In this document: in pieces, positions 49,059 through 60,627 of the stretch
How positions within the stretch are numbered: the stretch's first letter is position 1
How the letters are laid out: the number at the start of each line of letters is the position of its first letter
Assembly: GCA_018697195.1 (NCBI GenBank)
Contig: CM031857.1
Coordinates: forward strand, 63,184,069 to 63,248,068
Reading direction: 5' to 3'
Source: Certhia americana
Lineage: Eukaryota; Chordata; Aves; Passeriformes; Certhiidae
Length of the DNA stretch: 64,000 nt
The notes under the pieces: generated by a model
The model's input: only the letters and a program-made list of their open reading frames with translations
Database searches by the model: none
Told to the model about the DNA's origin: nothing
Made by a program: the position numbers and the translations under genes

Positions 49059-50725
49059 GATTGAACTAGCAGTTTCAATCCATACACAACATTAAACTGC
49101 AGTAATAATGTTTGCATTCTAGGAATACTGGAGAGAAGGAATCATTCTTCTCTACACAGATAAAACAAGCTTTATTTGAAGTATGCTTATAACTTGGAAT
49201 GGTTTAGTAATTTTACATTATAAACGCTAAACACCACAAGAAGCTTCTAAGTTTTTATAGCCAGAAAGGCAAAACTGCAGTAGAATGTCTCAGATGTTTA
49301 ACTAACACAAAAATTAAAGTTCAGTTTTATGGCTGAGTTGGGATAAGACATTTTGGGGCTTAGGATCCCAAGGACCCATTTTTTCATTGAATCTGTAACT
49401 AAGTTTTCAGGCAATCTTTCTGTAAAACAGAAAAACATAAATCATAATGGTTTACCAAAAAGTGTAACTTCATGTTAGTCATATACCAAAGCATTGATAA
49501 TTTTACAGGGGAGAACGATGCAGTTAATTGCTAGCACTGTGTATCCTGAGGCAATCCGCTATGAAGTCCTGGGGTGTGTTGAGGGGTCAGGAAGAGGATC
49601 TAAGATATTAGCATTAAGAGATTTCAATTTATGGATCAGAAAGAGTTACATTGAATACTTTATGAACACAAATGTCTATGTGTCTTTTTCTTGTAAAGAG
49701 TCTGTCAAACATTTTATCTTCTTAACTACTGTAATATGAATAGGAAATATTCCTTTGGGCGTTCTTAAATCATCAAAGAAAAATGCATACATATGTTTCT
49801 AAACTTCTTTTTTGCTATTTAAAAATTAATCTGCATCCACAGCTATAGATCAGTTTCTAGATACAGAGAAAGTTTCAGTATCAAAACACCTGAAGGAACC
49901 TCTTGTAATAGAATATCTGAGATGAAAAAAAAAAAAAGAAAAAAAAATTCACTATTTTGGAATTCCATCCCAGTGAACACAAAAACCCCCAAACCCAGAA
50001 ACTGTTTAGTTAGTACAAGAGACACTGCAATATTCTTTCCACAAATGCCATAATTGCTAGAAAGAAAGCACCCTAACATCGTGGCATTATAGAAAGCAAC
50101 CACTGGTAGAGTATTAGGACAACAGGTTGTTCATCATCCTGATGTGATGAAGGATTTAGTATGTCTAACTTAAAGACTTGCAGAAAAAGGCATTTCACAG
50201 TCTTCTGCATAACCTTTCAATGCCCAGAGGGTCCTTTTAGTTAAAACTATGGTATAATGCTATATTTTGTCTAACATTTATGTAGGCAACCAGTGAATTA
50301 AGTCCTGTGTAGAGAACAAGTACTTAGCTATTCCTTTAGTATTAACCCTGGTGGTGGTCGTATGACATCTGCCACAGGCTGTCTCTATAATTAGAATATA
50401 AAACACATGGGTCAAGCAATGGCACACAATTATCAATACTCACTTGTTTAGTTGTGCCAAATAGCATCGCCCAAGTAGTGCTTATATATTGCATGTGAAA
50501 TAGGAGGACCCAGTTGCAATTTCCACCTTATGGTACAAAGCAGGCAATCCTCTTTTGGAGGACAGTTAAAGAACAGGGGGAAATATAGCCATATGGATGC
50601 AAACTGTGTTGCATTATCTGTGGGCCAAGAATGGGCCTGAATGGTTTTTTTACTAATGTAGGCCTAGCCAAAGGGAGAGAGCATGTTTCTGTTAGGAAAT
50701 AAGTCAAACTAATTAATTCTATTCT

Positions 50726-50768
50726 GGTTTTTTTGGGGGTTTTTTTTGGTTTTTTTTTTTTTTTTTTT
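50726..50768. repeat. G/T-rich tract ending in a T run
   Basis: T runs are separated by GG and GGGGG blocks and end in about 20 T. It resembles the G4-T tract at 18087 but lacks its exact duplication. Confidence 0.85.
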
Positions 50769-52611
50769 CCAATGTAGAAGCATCAAATTAGCATTCTGTA
50801 AATATTTAAGATGAGATTACATTTCCTCTGTGAAATCACATTTCTAATCTCTTCCAAACAAAAGTACACATCAGCTTGTTGAAAGTACAAAAGCTTTCAC
50901 CCTTTTGAGCACCTAATTTATTAATAAAAAATCAATCCAAAATTAATATTGTTATAGATGAAACTTGAGCCTTTTTCCTAGTGCTTTCTTCTTCTGGGAA
51001 TCCAGTGTACCAAACCTGAAAAGTTTAACCATTTCCTTATACCTTGAGTAGTTGTATAAGACAGCTGCCCCCACAAATCTCATTCAGTGCTTTCACAGCA
51101 AGTTCCCTATCTATGCTAGCATTGCCAGAATGACATGCAATACTGTTCCATGAAAAGGGACACTGCTTATTTTATCACATGCCAACAAAAGCTGCCTTTT
51201 TCACAGGAAGCTTAAGACATACTTTTTCTTGTACTGGTCTAGCTTCACTGCTGCACATCATGGTCTGCAGGTACTTTTCTAATCATAGTGCTAATTATCT
51301 CAGGATAAAATACTCAGTGGTGACATATCTATCTGGAACCCAGTTGCAGGACTGTGTAGATCTTGTTATGTTGTCAGGTTCTTCTCACACCTTGACATGC
51401 TAAAGAATAGCTTTGCAAAAGCCAGCAGCTGAACAAAGAGTTGCAGAAAGTAATAGAAGAAGATAAGCGAATGCATATCCCACCCCTTGGATAACGCCTC
51501 ACCTAACTAACCTCAGGCTGTAGAGTCTTCCAGCACACTGCATCTCCTTCAGTCAGGTGCTCCAAAAGGAGTAGGAGTCATACAATCTCTTCAATTCTTA
51601 AGCAAAACTCAGGAACTGGAAACATTATCTATCCTTGTTACTTCTTCTTCATACAAGCACATATACTGTGTCCTGGGCATGATTTTTAAGTGATAGGCTT
51701 TCTGCCCAGGTGATGAGAGGCTTATGCCAAGAAAACCATCAAGAAAGCAACCCAGAAGGAAGAACATTTTCTTTGAAGATGCAAAAGGCAGGGCTTTTAG
51801 CACACCAGAACCTTTAGTGTATGAACAGCTGTATGCATATATTGACGCAGTAGAGGTTTTACCTGCAGATATTTTGGCACATGAGAACGCTTACATAATG
51901 GTATATACCAAGAGTTTCCAGATTTCATTCCCATCTAAGTGTTGAACATACTCACATAATCTATAATCTAAGTGATTAAAGACTTATAGCCCAAAATGTT
52001 CAATGCATTTGTGGGGTATTTAAGCTATGGCTGATATAACCACCAAAGCCTAAGGAACTCAGTTTGGAAATGCTCACAAGAATATTCCAAAATTCACTTG
52101 TGTGCGACATGAATCAACTGCGATGACATTTGGAAATACAGCAATCATTTCTCAGTGCTGGCAAAGTAACATATTGGTAGCTACTCTGAAATTCTTCCCA
52201 GTATTTGAAAGGTGTTGTATCATGTTGAAGCATGTGACATTTCATTTTTTTTACCAATTAATCTGAATTTATTAAAGGCACCAAAACAAGTGCTTTCATT
52301 AAAATGTAGTCAGAACATATATTTTAAAAATTCATAAAATTAATTGAAATCATCTAGTATAATCTTTAGTTAATTTTCAAAATATTCTCTTACCATTTTA
52401 TAGTTTTGAGTTTATTTGATGTCTCCTTTTAATGAACTTACAGGATATGAAACTGCTGTTTTCACACTTCATACTCACATTTTTAATCATTGTAACTGGC
52501 AGTTGTTTTGTTTTAATTATTAGAATTACATTTTCAAAGAACTTTCAATCATTTTGAAAATGTTTTCACCAGCCCATTTACAAGACAAAGGTTTTGATCT
52601 CTGCAATTGGA

Positions 52612-52647
52612 AATTTAATGAAATTGATTAATTTAATGAAATTGTTA
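52612..52647. repeat. 18-bp tandem repeat, two near-identical copies
   Basis: AATTTAATGAAATTGATT at 52612 is followed by AATTTAATGAAATTGTTA at 52630. The first 15 bases are identical. Confidence 0.85.
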
Positions 52648-52754
52648 TCCCATTTAAGCAACTCTTAATAAAGCAACTTTATCTGCCACAACCTATAGCA
52701 CAAGAACATAAACCACAAAAAAATTTAACATGATGCAAATGGAAAAATATAAGT

Positions 52755-52845
52755 AGTCTAGGATGACACTGCTTGAGCAGGGAGACTGAAGTAGATGACA
52801 CCTTGTGGTCCCTTCCAACCTTGCCCATTCTGATTCTGTGGAATG
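52755..52845 (+). mobile_element. CR1 LINE 3'-end fragment
   Basis: The stretch includes TAGGATGACACTGCTTGAGC near 52757, then GGTCCCTTCCAACCTTGCCC near 52807 and the terminal repeat remnant ATTCTGATTCTGTGGAATG at 52828-52846. This is the avian CR1 3' UTR and 8-bp tail. Only about 90 bp remain. A- and TA-rich simple sequence follows directly. Confidence 0.85.
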
Positions 52846-52849
52846 CATT

Positions 52850-52885
52850 AAAAAAAATTTAAAAAAAAAAATAAAAAAAAAAATT

Positions 52886-52917
<32 letters not shown>

Positions 52918-52922
52918 TACAC
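52850..52922. repeat. A-rich tract passing into (TA)n
   Basis: A runs of about 9 to 15 broken by T are followed by about nine TA units at 52902-52919 and then ACACACA. It sits just downstream of the CR1 end, so it may have expanded from the insertion junction. Confidence 0.88.
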
Positions 52923-54489
52923 ACATAAACAGAAATCCAAAGGCATTCTTATAGTAATAGTAAGGAAATTTACTGCAATTATTTGCATTCAACTCTTTGC
53001 AAAATTCCCTCAACATGGACATAATTTTTCTTTTTCAAGATGAAAACCTAGTTTAGAAGATCTGTCTTCAGTTTTGAAGGAATGCTGGCAGGGGCAACTT
53101 TAGCCTCTTCTAGTATATCTGGTATTACAGAGTGGAATCATCAGGTTAGCCACTACTGAACCATACATGCACACTTTCTGACACACATTTGGACAGACCA
53201 TCTTTAATGGATCAAACAAATGTTTGATTCGTTTGTAACCAGCCTAGCTGGAAATTTCAGAAAGACCACAATGGCTTCTTTTCATTTGCAATGTTAAGAT
53301 ATGCTTTGAACTTGGCATTTTTAACCACAGCAACAAACATCCAGAAAGCATCCACTTTTGCTGTGTTGCTGCTTGGATTTTCTCTGCCCTCACTGCCCTC
53401 CTCCAACCAGGCACAGCTGCCATGTAGATGACAGCTACAACTTAAATAAACAGAAAAAGGGAAAATGGAAACAAGAAGGCAAAGAAATCTCAGCTTATAC
53501 CCTTGCCAGGCTTTCTCCCTTGCCTTTTGTTTTTCTCAGACTGGATAAAACTAGTAACTAATGGAGCCTGCAGAGAAAAGAGGAGTGCTGGGAAAGTGGG
53601 GGGTACACTGGTCACTAAGGCCACCAGACACTGCCCTGTATAAAAATAAATAAACTTCACTGATTTTAAAATGCATCATAATTAATAAATTACAGCCCAA
53701 AATTAACTGCTTTGCTGCAGTCTGCTGGGACTGTCTTAGCTGTCAAGACGGAAACAACTATGTGCTCAAAGAATGCAAGATACTACCTATAGGTTTAATG
53801 CTAACTCAAATTTGTTCCTACTCCTTCATATTTGAAAATGAGAATTTTCTCAAATTCCCTATAAAGAACACCATCCAACCTGGGCAGTGTCTCCCCAGAA
53901 AAATTTGCTCTAAAATGCACGGCTGTCCTTAGGATGTCATTAAGCATAAGGCAGTCATCTTCATTTGCTTTCATGCATCAGTAGCTAACTCATTATTCTT
54001 TTGAGTAATTCCTCATATAGAAAAAAAAAATATAAAGTGTAAATCCACATCACTGTGCAGCTGTGCTAGCAGTTCTTAGAGACTTAAAAAGAAGCACCAT
54101 TGACAGGCTTTTAGAGGCAGCTGCATCCTGTCCTCTCAGCCTTAAGGCATTGCTCTGGGTAGGGCTAGCTCGTGGGAAGGAAGAAAGGCTGCTGCTGAAA
54201 AAGCTGGGGATATGAAATAACTAAATTACACAAGAAGTTTAGGAGGTGAAAGAGCATGAAAATTCAGAGATCATGAATCTCTACTGAACAGACAAAATTG
54301 TTTTAATTGAAGAAGCCAGTTGTAGTATGTAGAAAAAGCAGAATAAGAAAAGTTATTTTGGAACACTGTATTATATCTCAAAATATAGGACTTTCCACAG
54401 AAACTTGGCTTATTATCCAAAATACCACTTGGTTATTTAAAAAACTTTAGTTCATCTGTCTTTTCTTTGCAAATCCAGCTCTTTACAGG
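52923..54489. other. Non-coding stretch, no gene seen
   Basis: Unique-looking sequence. A 67-codon frame at 53358 crosses C-rich sequence near 53385-53420 with no domain. CATCCAACCTGGGCAGTG at 53872 resembles a CR1 word but has no supporting flanks. Confidence 0.5.
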
Positions 54490-54586
54490 TATCACAGAAT
54501 GGTTTGGGTTGGAAGGGACCATCTAGTTCCAATCTCCCTGTCATAGGCAGGGAACTTTCCACTAGATCAGCTTACTCAAAACCCTA
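54490..54586 (-). mobile_element. CR1 LINE 3'-end fragment, minus strand
   Basis: ATCACAGAATGGTTTGGGTT at 54491 and GGAAGGGACCATCTAGTTCC at 54511 are the reverse complement of the CR1 tail. TCATAGGCAGGGAACTTTCC and CACTAGATCAG follow to about 54570. Roughly 97 bp of 3' UTR remain, truncated at the 5' end of the element. Confidence 0.9.
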
Positions 54587-55540
54587 TTAAAATAAATAGA
54601 AATAAAAGCCTACCAATTAATGTATTTACCCTCTACCTGTTGCTAAGTATTTTTATGTGTACAATAACTTGTAAATATTTATTCTAGGGAAAAAAATACC
54701 CTATTCCAACAGTCAGCTAAAAGTTGTCATTAAGCATTTGAAATTGGTAACCTTGTTAGAGATACACTCATAAAACATGACCTTTTATTTTTAGGTGAGT
54801 CTAGAAACAAATCATTGAATTATGAATAAATACAGCTTTGATATTTCCAACCTTTTTCCAACCCTTCTAGGCTAGATTTATTTCAGTGACTATTATAACA
54901 TTACATTATTTGTTTACTGTAATTGAACTGAGCAATCAACACAAAAACAATGTGTTTGAGAGCTTCTCCACTTGTGTTACAACAGTCATTTATTAAATTA
55001 CACACAGATGTCATTCAACTCCTTGAAAGGACTGCCCTCAGGTTCAAGCCTGGATTACATGTGTACATTGGCATTCTACTATTCATCTTTCAGCCTTTTT
55101 ATTTCCTCTTACAATATAAAAATGGATTTTCAGTTTTCTATATTTCAAGAGAATGAATGTGGTTTTCTTTGGGACGGGGACCTGGGTGGTAAAACTGAAT
55201 CATGATTATGGAGCAAGGCATATTTCTACTCCTAATTCAAAATCAGTTGGAGAACTTGACATTGTAACCTCATTTTTCTGGTTTCTCCCTTTCATTTTGT
55301 ACTGCTTCAGTCCATCTCAGCATGACACAGTTACAACACTAATTTTACTTTCTGACACATGCAAGCTTCTCCTCCTAAGTACTATCACTCACTACTATAC
55401 TGAAACAGGAAACTAAACTGAGCAGAATTGTCCAGACTGCAGCAAATTTAACTCAGAAGCAACCTGAAAAAATCCAAGACATCCCTCTTCCCTATTTCAG
55501 CAACAAGCAATCTACATCAGTGAAGCTGCACTAACTAAAA
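54587..55540. other. AT-rich spacer between two CR1 fragments
   Basis: Overlapping plus-strand frames at 54950-55416 (68 to 87 codons) are present, but none shows a domain. No repeat or RNA gene is recognised. Confidence 0.5.
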
Positions 55541-56003
55541 CACAATCGTCAAAGTTAGAAAAGACCTCCAAGACCATAAAGACCAATTATTCACCTAGCC
55601 CAACCATGTTCACTACTAAACCTATCCCAAAGCACCACATCCCCATGTTTTGAACACTTTCAGGGATGATGTTTCCTCTGCTTGCCTGGACAGCTTGTTT
55701 CAATGCCTGACCACCACTTCAGTGAAGAAATATTTCCTAATAGCTAAGCTAAAACTCCCATAGTGCAACATGAGACCATTTACTCTTGTCCTGTCACTTA
55801 TTAACTGAGAGAGGAGACTGACACCCACATGGCTATAACCTCCTTTCAGGTAGATGTAGAGAGCACTATGGTCCTCCCTGAGCCTCCTTTTTTCCAGACT
55901 AAACAACCCCAGCTCCCCTCAGCCATTCCTCATAAGACTTGTGCTCTAATCCTTTCACCAAATTTTCAGCCCTTCTTTGGGCACACACCAGCACCTACAC
56001 CCA
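55541..56003 (-). mobile_element. CR1 LINE fragment, minus strand: ORF2 C-terminus and 3' UTR
   Basis: About 460 bp match CR1 in reverse complement. The 3' end lies at 55541 (ACAATCGTCAAAGTTAGAAA with AGACCTCCAAGACCAT). The minus-strand frame at 55700-55906 reads [10 protein letters not shown], then [17 protein letters not shown] and SDRTRVNGL, the conserved C-terminal part of the CR1 reverse transcriptase ORF just after the polymerase domain. CCCTTCTTTGGGCACACACC at about 55970-55989 marks the 5' truncation zone. It is better preserved than the copy at 16410 in this part, yet still lacks most of the ORF and is inactive. Confidence 0.93.
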
Positions 56004-58929
56004 AGAAGATCTGGAAACATAAAGAAACTGTTTTAGTAAAAAACCCAACTAGAATTTCAAAAGGTTCTGCAAAGGTTCCTATTGTACTGTTTAAGGAGCT
56101 CATCAGTGGTTTCATGTACAGATAGAGGACTTCAAAGGTAATTCTTTCTCTTTTGAGTTCTACTTCCCTTGGAGGATTCACTCTATGCTAAAAGTTATAG
56201 TTAAATATTATAACCTGACATCCCCTGATTTGGCCAGTGGTTTCTATTTAAGGACAAGGTGGCACATGATAGTAGCAGAATTCTTACAAAATCCTGGCAA
56301 GTCCAATCACTTTTATTGTAATGATGGATGCACGATCTGACTCTGATAGAAGAATGCCTCAATTTTTTTTTTTTCTCTGTAAGTCTGCCATGAAGTTCTA
56401 GCTTGACTCTGAAATGCAAACAGAATTTAGAAATAATCTGACCCAAACTGAGTAATGGGATGCTGAGATAAGGTAAGATTTGACTCCATTTTTATGCTTC
56501 AGAAATCAGTGGCTTTCAGCTCTGAAATGCTAATTGTGGATCCATCCTAATATCAGGAAATAAATCCCTGGTACTTTTAATGGCTAAAACCACAAAATAA
56601 CTGTATTCTACCTAGTTTTTTTATTATTAAACAAATAAAAAAGTCTTACACTGCCCCCTTACACTCTAGAGGAAAGACATATTTGTACAGGGTTACTAAC
56701 TAAACCCAAAAGGAAGAAGGAGATAACATCTCATGTTTCCCTAGGTAACCTAGGGTGACCTGAGGGGCTTCTATCTCTTTGGGTGGCAGCATCACCACAG
56801 CTTACCTCTAAGGACTAGTAAACAGCCTGAAATACTGCAAAAGCATTCAAACACTTTCCAGAAGGAGAAGAAAAACCTCTTCAAGGGCATAAAGACACTC
56901 TTCAATGGGATATTATGCCTAATAATATTCCAAACTTAAGTCATTGTGATGTCTTCAGCAACCATTGTTCAAAGAGTTCATGTCCTCCACTCTCCCTCTC
57001 AGAAGTCTTTAAATGACATTGTGTCATTTGTTTGTAAACCAAAGTGCATGGACAGTATGGGACTAGTACCTTCATAGCAGGTAATTTTTTTTTTTCTTTA
57101 GATAGATTAAATTTCATTCCTTTTTTTTTCACTGCAATAAATTATACAGGTTTAGAGAAGTAACAAGTGTTATGGATGCTGTAGCAGGTATTTAACCATT
57201 TAAAAAAAATGCAACATTTCCAATTTGCAGTCCCAGTGGGCATTGGCCCAGCCCTATGATTTAACAGCAAGGGCTTTATTTTCTTCTAGACATTACTCTA
57301 AAATGAAAGGGTTTCTTCATTTTAAATATCCATTTACTCTCTTGTCACTTTCCTTGTAAGAGTGTCCTGACACTGAGGTAACGACTTATACAGTGCAAAG
57401 CTACTACTCTGGAAAACAATATCAAACCTTACTGCACATTAAAAAATAGGGCTAAAAAATATATTTTTTTAGACAATTTTTAATAGTTAGAAAACCAGGA
57501 CATATGATTTCTGAGCTCAACTGACTATTCTGTGTCCATTACTAGGGGTTATACAAAGAACCTGCCTTACTGGCCAGAGTATTTATAGTTGCCAGGTACC
57601 TCAGGAGTATATACCATAGCAAATGATGCCAAATGGAAATGATCTTACCCTTTCAGCTCAACCAGCAAATCCATACCTGCACACAGCCACCACCTTGATC
57701 TTAGGGATATCATTATAAGGAAGAAGTAGTTTCAGTTTACTTGGTTTGAATTGAGAGAAGGCAACAAGCCAAAACTATACAGGTCTCTACAACAGCCTCT
57801 TCAAGGCCCACTAGAAAAGCTTTGTACCTTTTCAGGCTCTCCTATACATGCTTTCACCCTGAATCAGCCTTTTGCTTCACTGCCATGTGCACTTCAGCTA
57901 TCCCAAGCAGAAGTCTTTATCTCCAGCTGCAAGTCTAGAGGTATTACCAATCACATGCCTTATGGTCTCTTTCAGTCCTTGCATTTAAGGCATGCATTGA
58001 ATATGCCCCAGGGCCTGTGTGAAGCAAGAAAACTAGATTTCTGGTATTTCCCAACTGGCACACTAGTCTAATGTTAAACCACTCTATTCCTGAGTCTACC
58101 TAGGCAGCACAGAGGGAGTATAAAGCTTAATTAATTCATGTTTGTAGAGTGTGAGCTTCTCAATAGAAAGAGACTGCGTAAGTAGAAATTACTCCTATTA
58201 AATCAGGTATTGGGGGAAATTATCACACTTTGTGCACTGAAGCTTGTTCCTCTGTTCTTTGTATAGCAAGAATGCAGGAGCAATGTCAATGGAGACTGCA
58301 TTCTTCATTGTACCTTAGTAAAGTTCGTAAAGTTCATGCAAAAATGAATTCTCCTGGAATTGTGCACTTGTTCTGGCACTTTGTACTGAAACCTGAGCTG
58401 AGGACAGCATCCACTCTTTGGAAGTGCAGGTATTTCCTAGGAACTATGTGTGGTCTCTGTGGAGGATGAGTTATCCTGGGTACTTTCTGTTTACAATCCC
58501 ACTGACTGGAACTGGCATTTGCTATAAAATGACATTCTCTTGTTGAAAGCAAAATATTTCAGAGCAGGTCCTGGATAGAAGTATAAAAGTACTTTGATGG
58601 GGGACAAAAATAAGGCCAAAGGGAATGAAGAGAAGAGACCAGAAAACGAAATCTCAGGATTAGCAGGATGAGAATTACAAATTTTGTACAGATAGGTGAA
58701 CCTCTTATGCAAATTAAAATTAGTTATCACAGCCTGGTAATTTGCTTCTGTGCCAAATATGCAGTTATTTTCCATGTTTGCTAATGTTATAAAGATATTT
58801 CAAATAAACTGAGTGTGAAAAATTATATGAGTTTCCAGTCATAATTTCTGAGTTCTCATTTGCGCTGAAACAAGTCACTTATGTTCCTCACAATGGGAAA
58901 TAATAAGATGTATCTGTTTAGAGTGATGA
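56004..58929. other. Non-coding stretch, no gene seen
   Basis: Unique-looking DNA with the 17-bp palindrome at 56739. Several frames of 60 to 106 codons lie here. The longest (57751-58071, plus) is not recognised and shows no domain, signal peptide or splice context. Confidence 0.5.
56739..56755. repeat. 17-bp palindrome CCCTAGGTAACCTAGGG
   Basis: Perfect 8-bp arms surround a single A. The core AGGTAACCT is followed at 56755-56761 by GTGACCT, a nuclear-receptor-type half-site on the other strand. Either a chance palindrome or a dimeric protein binding site is possible. Confidence 0.85.
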
Positions 58930-59300
58930 GAACAACCTATTTTGTGGTGCTTTAGCAGAGCCTGTCACTTTTCAACTATGGCACTACCACAGGAAGCACA
59001 AAGGTGAGATCCTAAGTGTAAGTCTTATTAGTTATACCGTTAATGGCGTGAAAGTGCAGGCAGGGTAAGTGAGGACAATAAGCACACAAATGTATTGTTG
59101 TAGTGCTACTTCATGTATCACCACTTCCTTTATCAGAGCCTATCTCCCTCACAAAAGGGGTTCCATCAAACACAAAAGGCAGTGAGCAAGAACAGAAAAT
59201 CAAAGAGGAGTTTTACACTGTTGTTTCCTTTCTCAGTTGCTAGCGCCACTCAATAACATTGACCTCACTTCAGCATTACATTGTCATGTTTTTACTCCTT
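58930..59300. promoter_or_regulatory. Weak candidate conserved non-coding element
   Basis: The stretch is complex, without homopolymers, and has CpGs at about 59038, 59047 and 59244. Its texture is like the stronger islands at 30600 and 47280, but the evidence is thin. Confidence 0.18.
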
Positions 59301-59459
59301 TCTTTTTCACTACAGACTCTGTTTGTATCCAGGACTTGAGTTGCAATGCCTTGGCATGCCATAAAAAGCATTAGCATGAAGAAATCCCAAGGCAGTAGCT
59401 TCACTTGTATAGCATTTTTATAATTTCTTCTCCTCTATGTTTGCTTGTCAGAGAAAGCA

Positions 59460-59508
59460 GGTGTGTGCATGAGTGTCTGCACCTGTGTGTGTGTGCATGT
59501 GTACATGT
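59460..59508. repeat. Imperfect (TG)n microsatellite
   Basis: GTGTGTGCATGAGTGTCTGC is followed by CTGTGTGTGTGTGCATGTGT. The longest pure block is about six units, so the tract is old or degraded. Confidence 0.85.
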
Positions 59509-60605
59509 AATGATGACGCCCAGGCAAAAATATCTATACTTTATCAGTTGCTTAAAATCTAGAAGCCACAGATGTTATATATAAAGAAAGCTAAGGCTTT
59601 CTTGGCTGCAACAATAGGGAGAGAAGACAAGAACCATTCCAAATCTTCATGAAACTACATTATTGAAGTTAATATTCCACATATGTCCACCACCCAACAT
59701 TTAACTCCTGAAGATTATGTTGCTGTTCTATACTAAAAAAAAGTATCTCATAAATCAGACCAATGCATATGGTAGGAAGCCTGTCAAACTCCCATTAACC
59801 TTTCTCTAGCTTCACAAAGAATTTTTACTCAGTCTCTCCAGACCCTACAGATTATTTTCCAGACTTCCTTTCAGCTGTCATCTGAGCAAATGAGAGATGC
59901 CACAGAATTCCGGACAAGTGAATTTTGAAAGAATTTATCAAAATTGCATTGTCTTGAGATAGACTGGAAAACTTTCTATTTGGAATTAGAGACAGGTTTC
60001 AAGTTTGCTTGAGACATGGTTTTCCACTGCTCATTTCCCCATACCATAAAAGGTCTGTACATATAGAGGGCATTTCTTTGTGATAGCCAGAGAAACAATG
60101 TCATTTAAGGAAATTTCCCTATGCCTGGAACTAAAGGAGTGTTATAAAGCCCCAGGGAAATGACTTCAACTTTCTCTCCCCAGCCAAGAAACTCAGTAGG
60201 AGAGTCAGAGGGTTTTCTTCCCTATGGCTCACCAACCTTGATGAATGAGTACAGCATAACCAAAAACTTACTTGAAAAAAATGGGAAGTAAATAAGCAAA
60301 AATGCAAAACGTTAATTCAAACGTGGAAAGCATCTATGTAACAGTGTGGGAATAAAGGTATAACCCTTCTGATATTGTTACTTGTGGTCCACTGGCTACC
60401 CCACTGTTGGTGTATTTGCGGAACTTAAGAAGGCCTAGTGCTTGAAACTGAAGCATTTGCATGCATTTAGGAAAATACAGAACTGCCAATTCATCCCTGT
60501 AAAGTAACTGAATGAATGACTGTTGCTATATAAGTTTGGTAAACAGTAGGACATCCTTCTCTTGAGAAATGCTACATTACCACAGTTATTTATAACTTGC
60601 TCTTC

Positions 60606-60627
60606 AAAAAAAAAAAAAAAAAAAAAA
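60606..60627. repeat. Poly-A run of 22
   Basis: An uninterrupted run of 22 A, with purine-rich GGAAAGGAAGGGG following at 60631. Confidence 0.9.

Larger units (their letters stand above)
47791..52754. other. AT-rich non-coding stretch with simple repeats
   Basis: No supported gene. It contains the GATA/GA microsatellite at 48753, an A/C-rich tract at 49006-49058, A runs near 49926-49947, and the G/T tract at 50726. Short frames at 49494 and 51697 look faintly protein-like and are discussed as findings, not genes. Confidence 0.5.

Noticed and set aside
53872..53889. CR1-like word CATCCAACCTGGGCAGTG
   Set aside because: Too short, with no CR1 sequence on either side.
55966..56181. Minus-strand frame of 71 codons next to the CR1 copy
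   Set aside because: It only overlaps the truncated CR1 edge and has no independent support.
57751..58071. Plus-strand frame of 106 codons
   Set aside because: No recognisable domain, signal, or splice context; chance frame likely.
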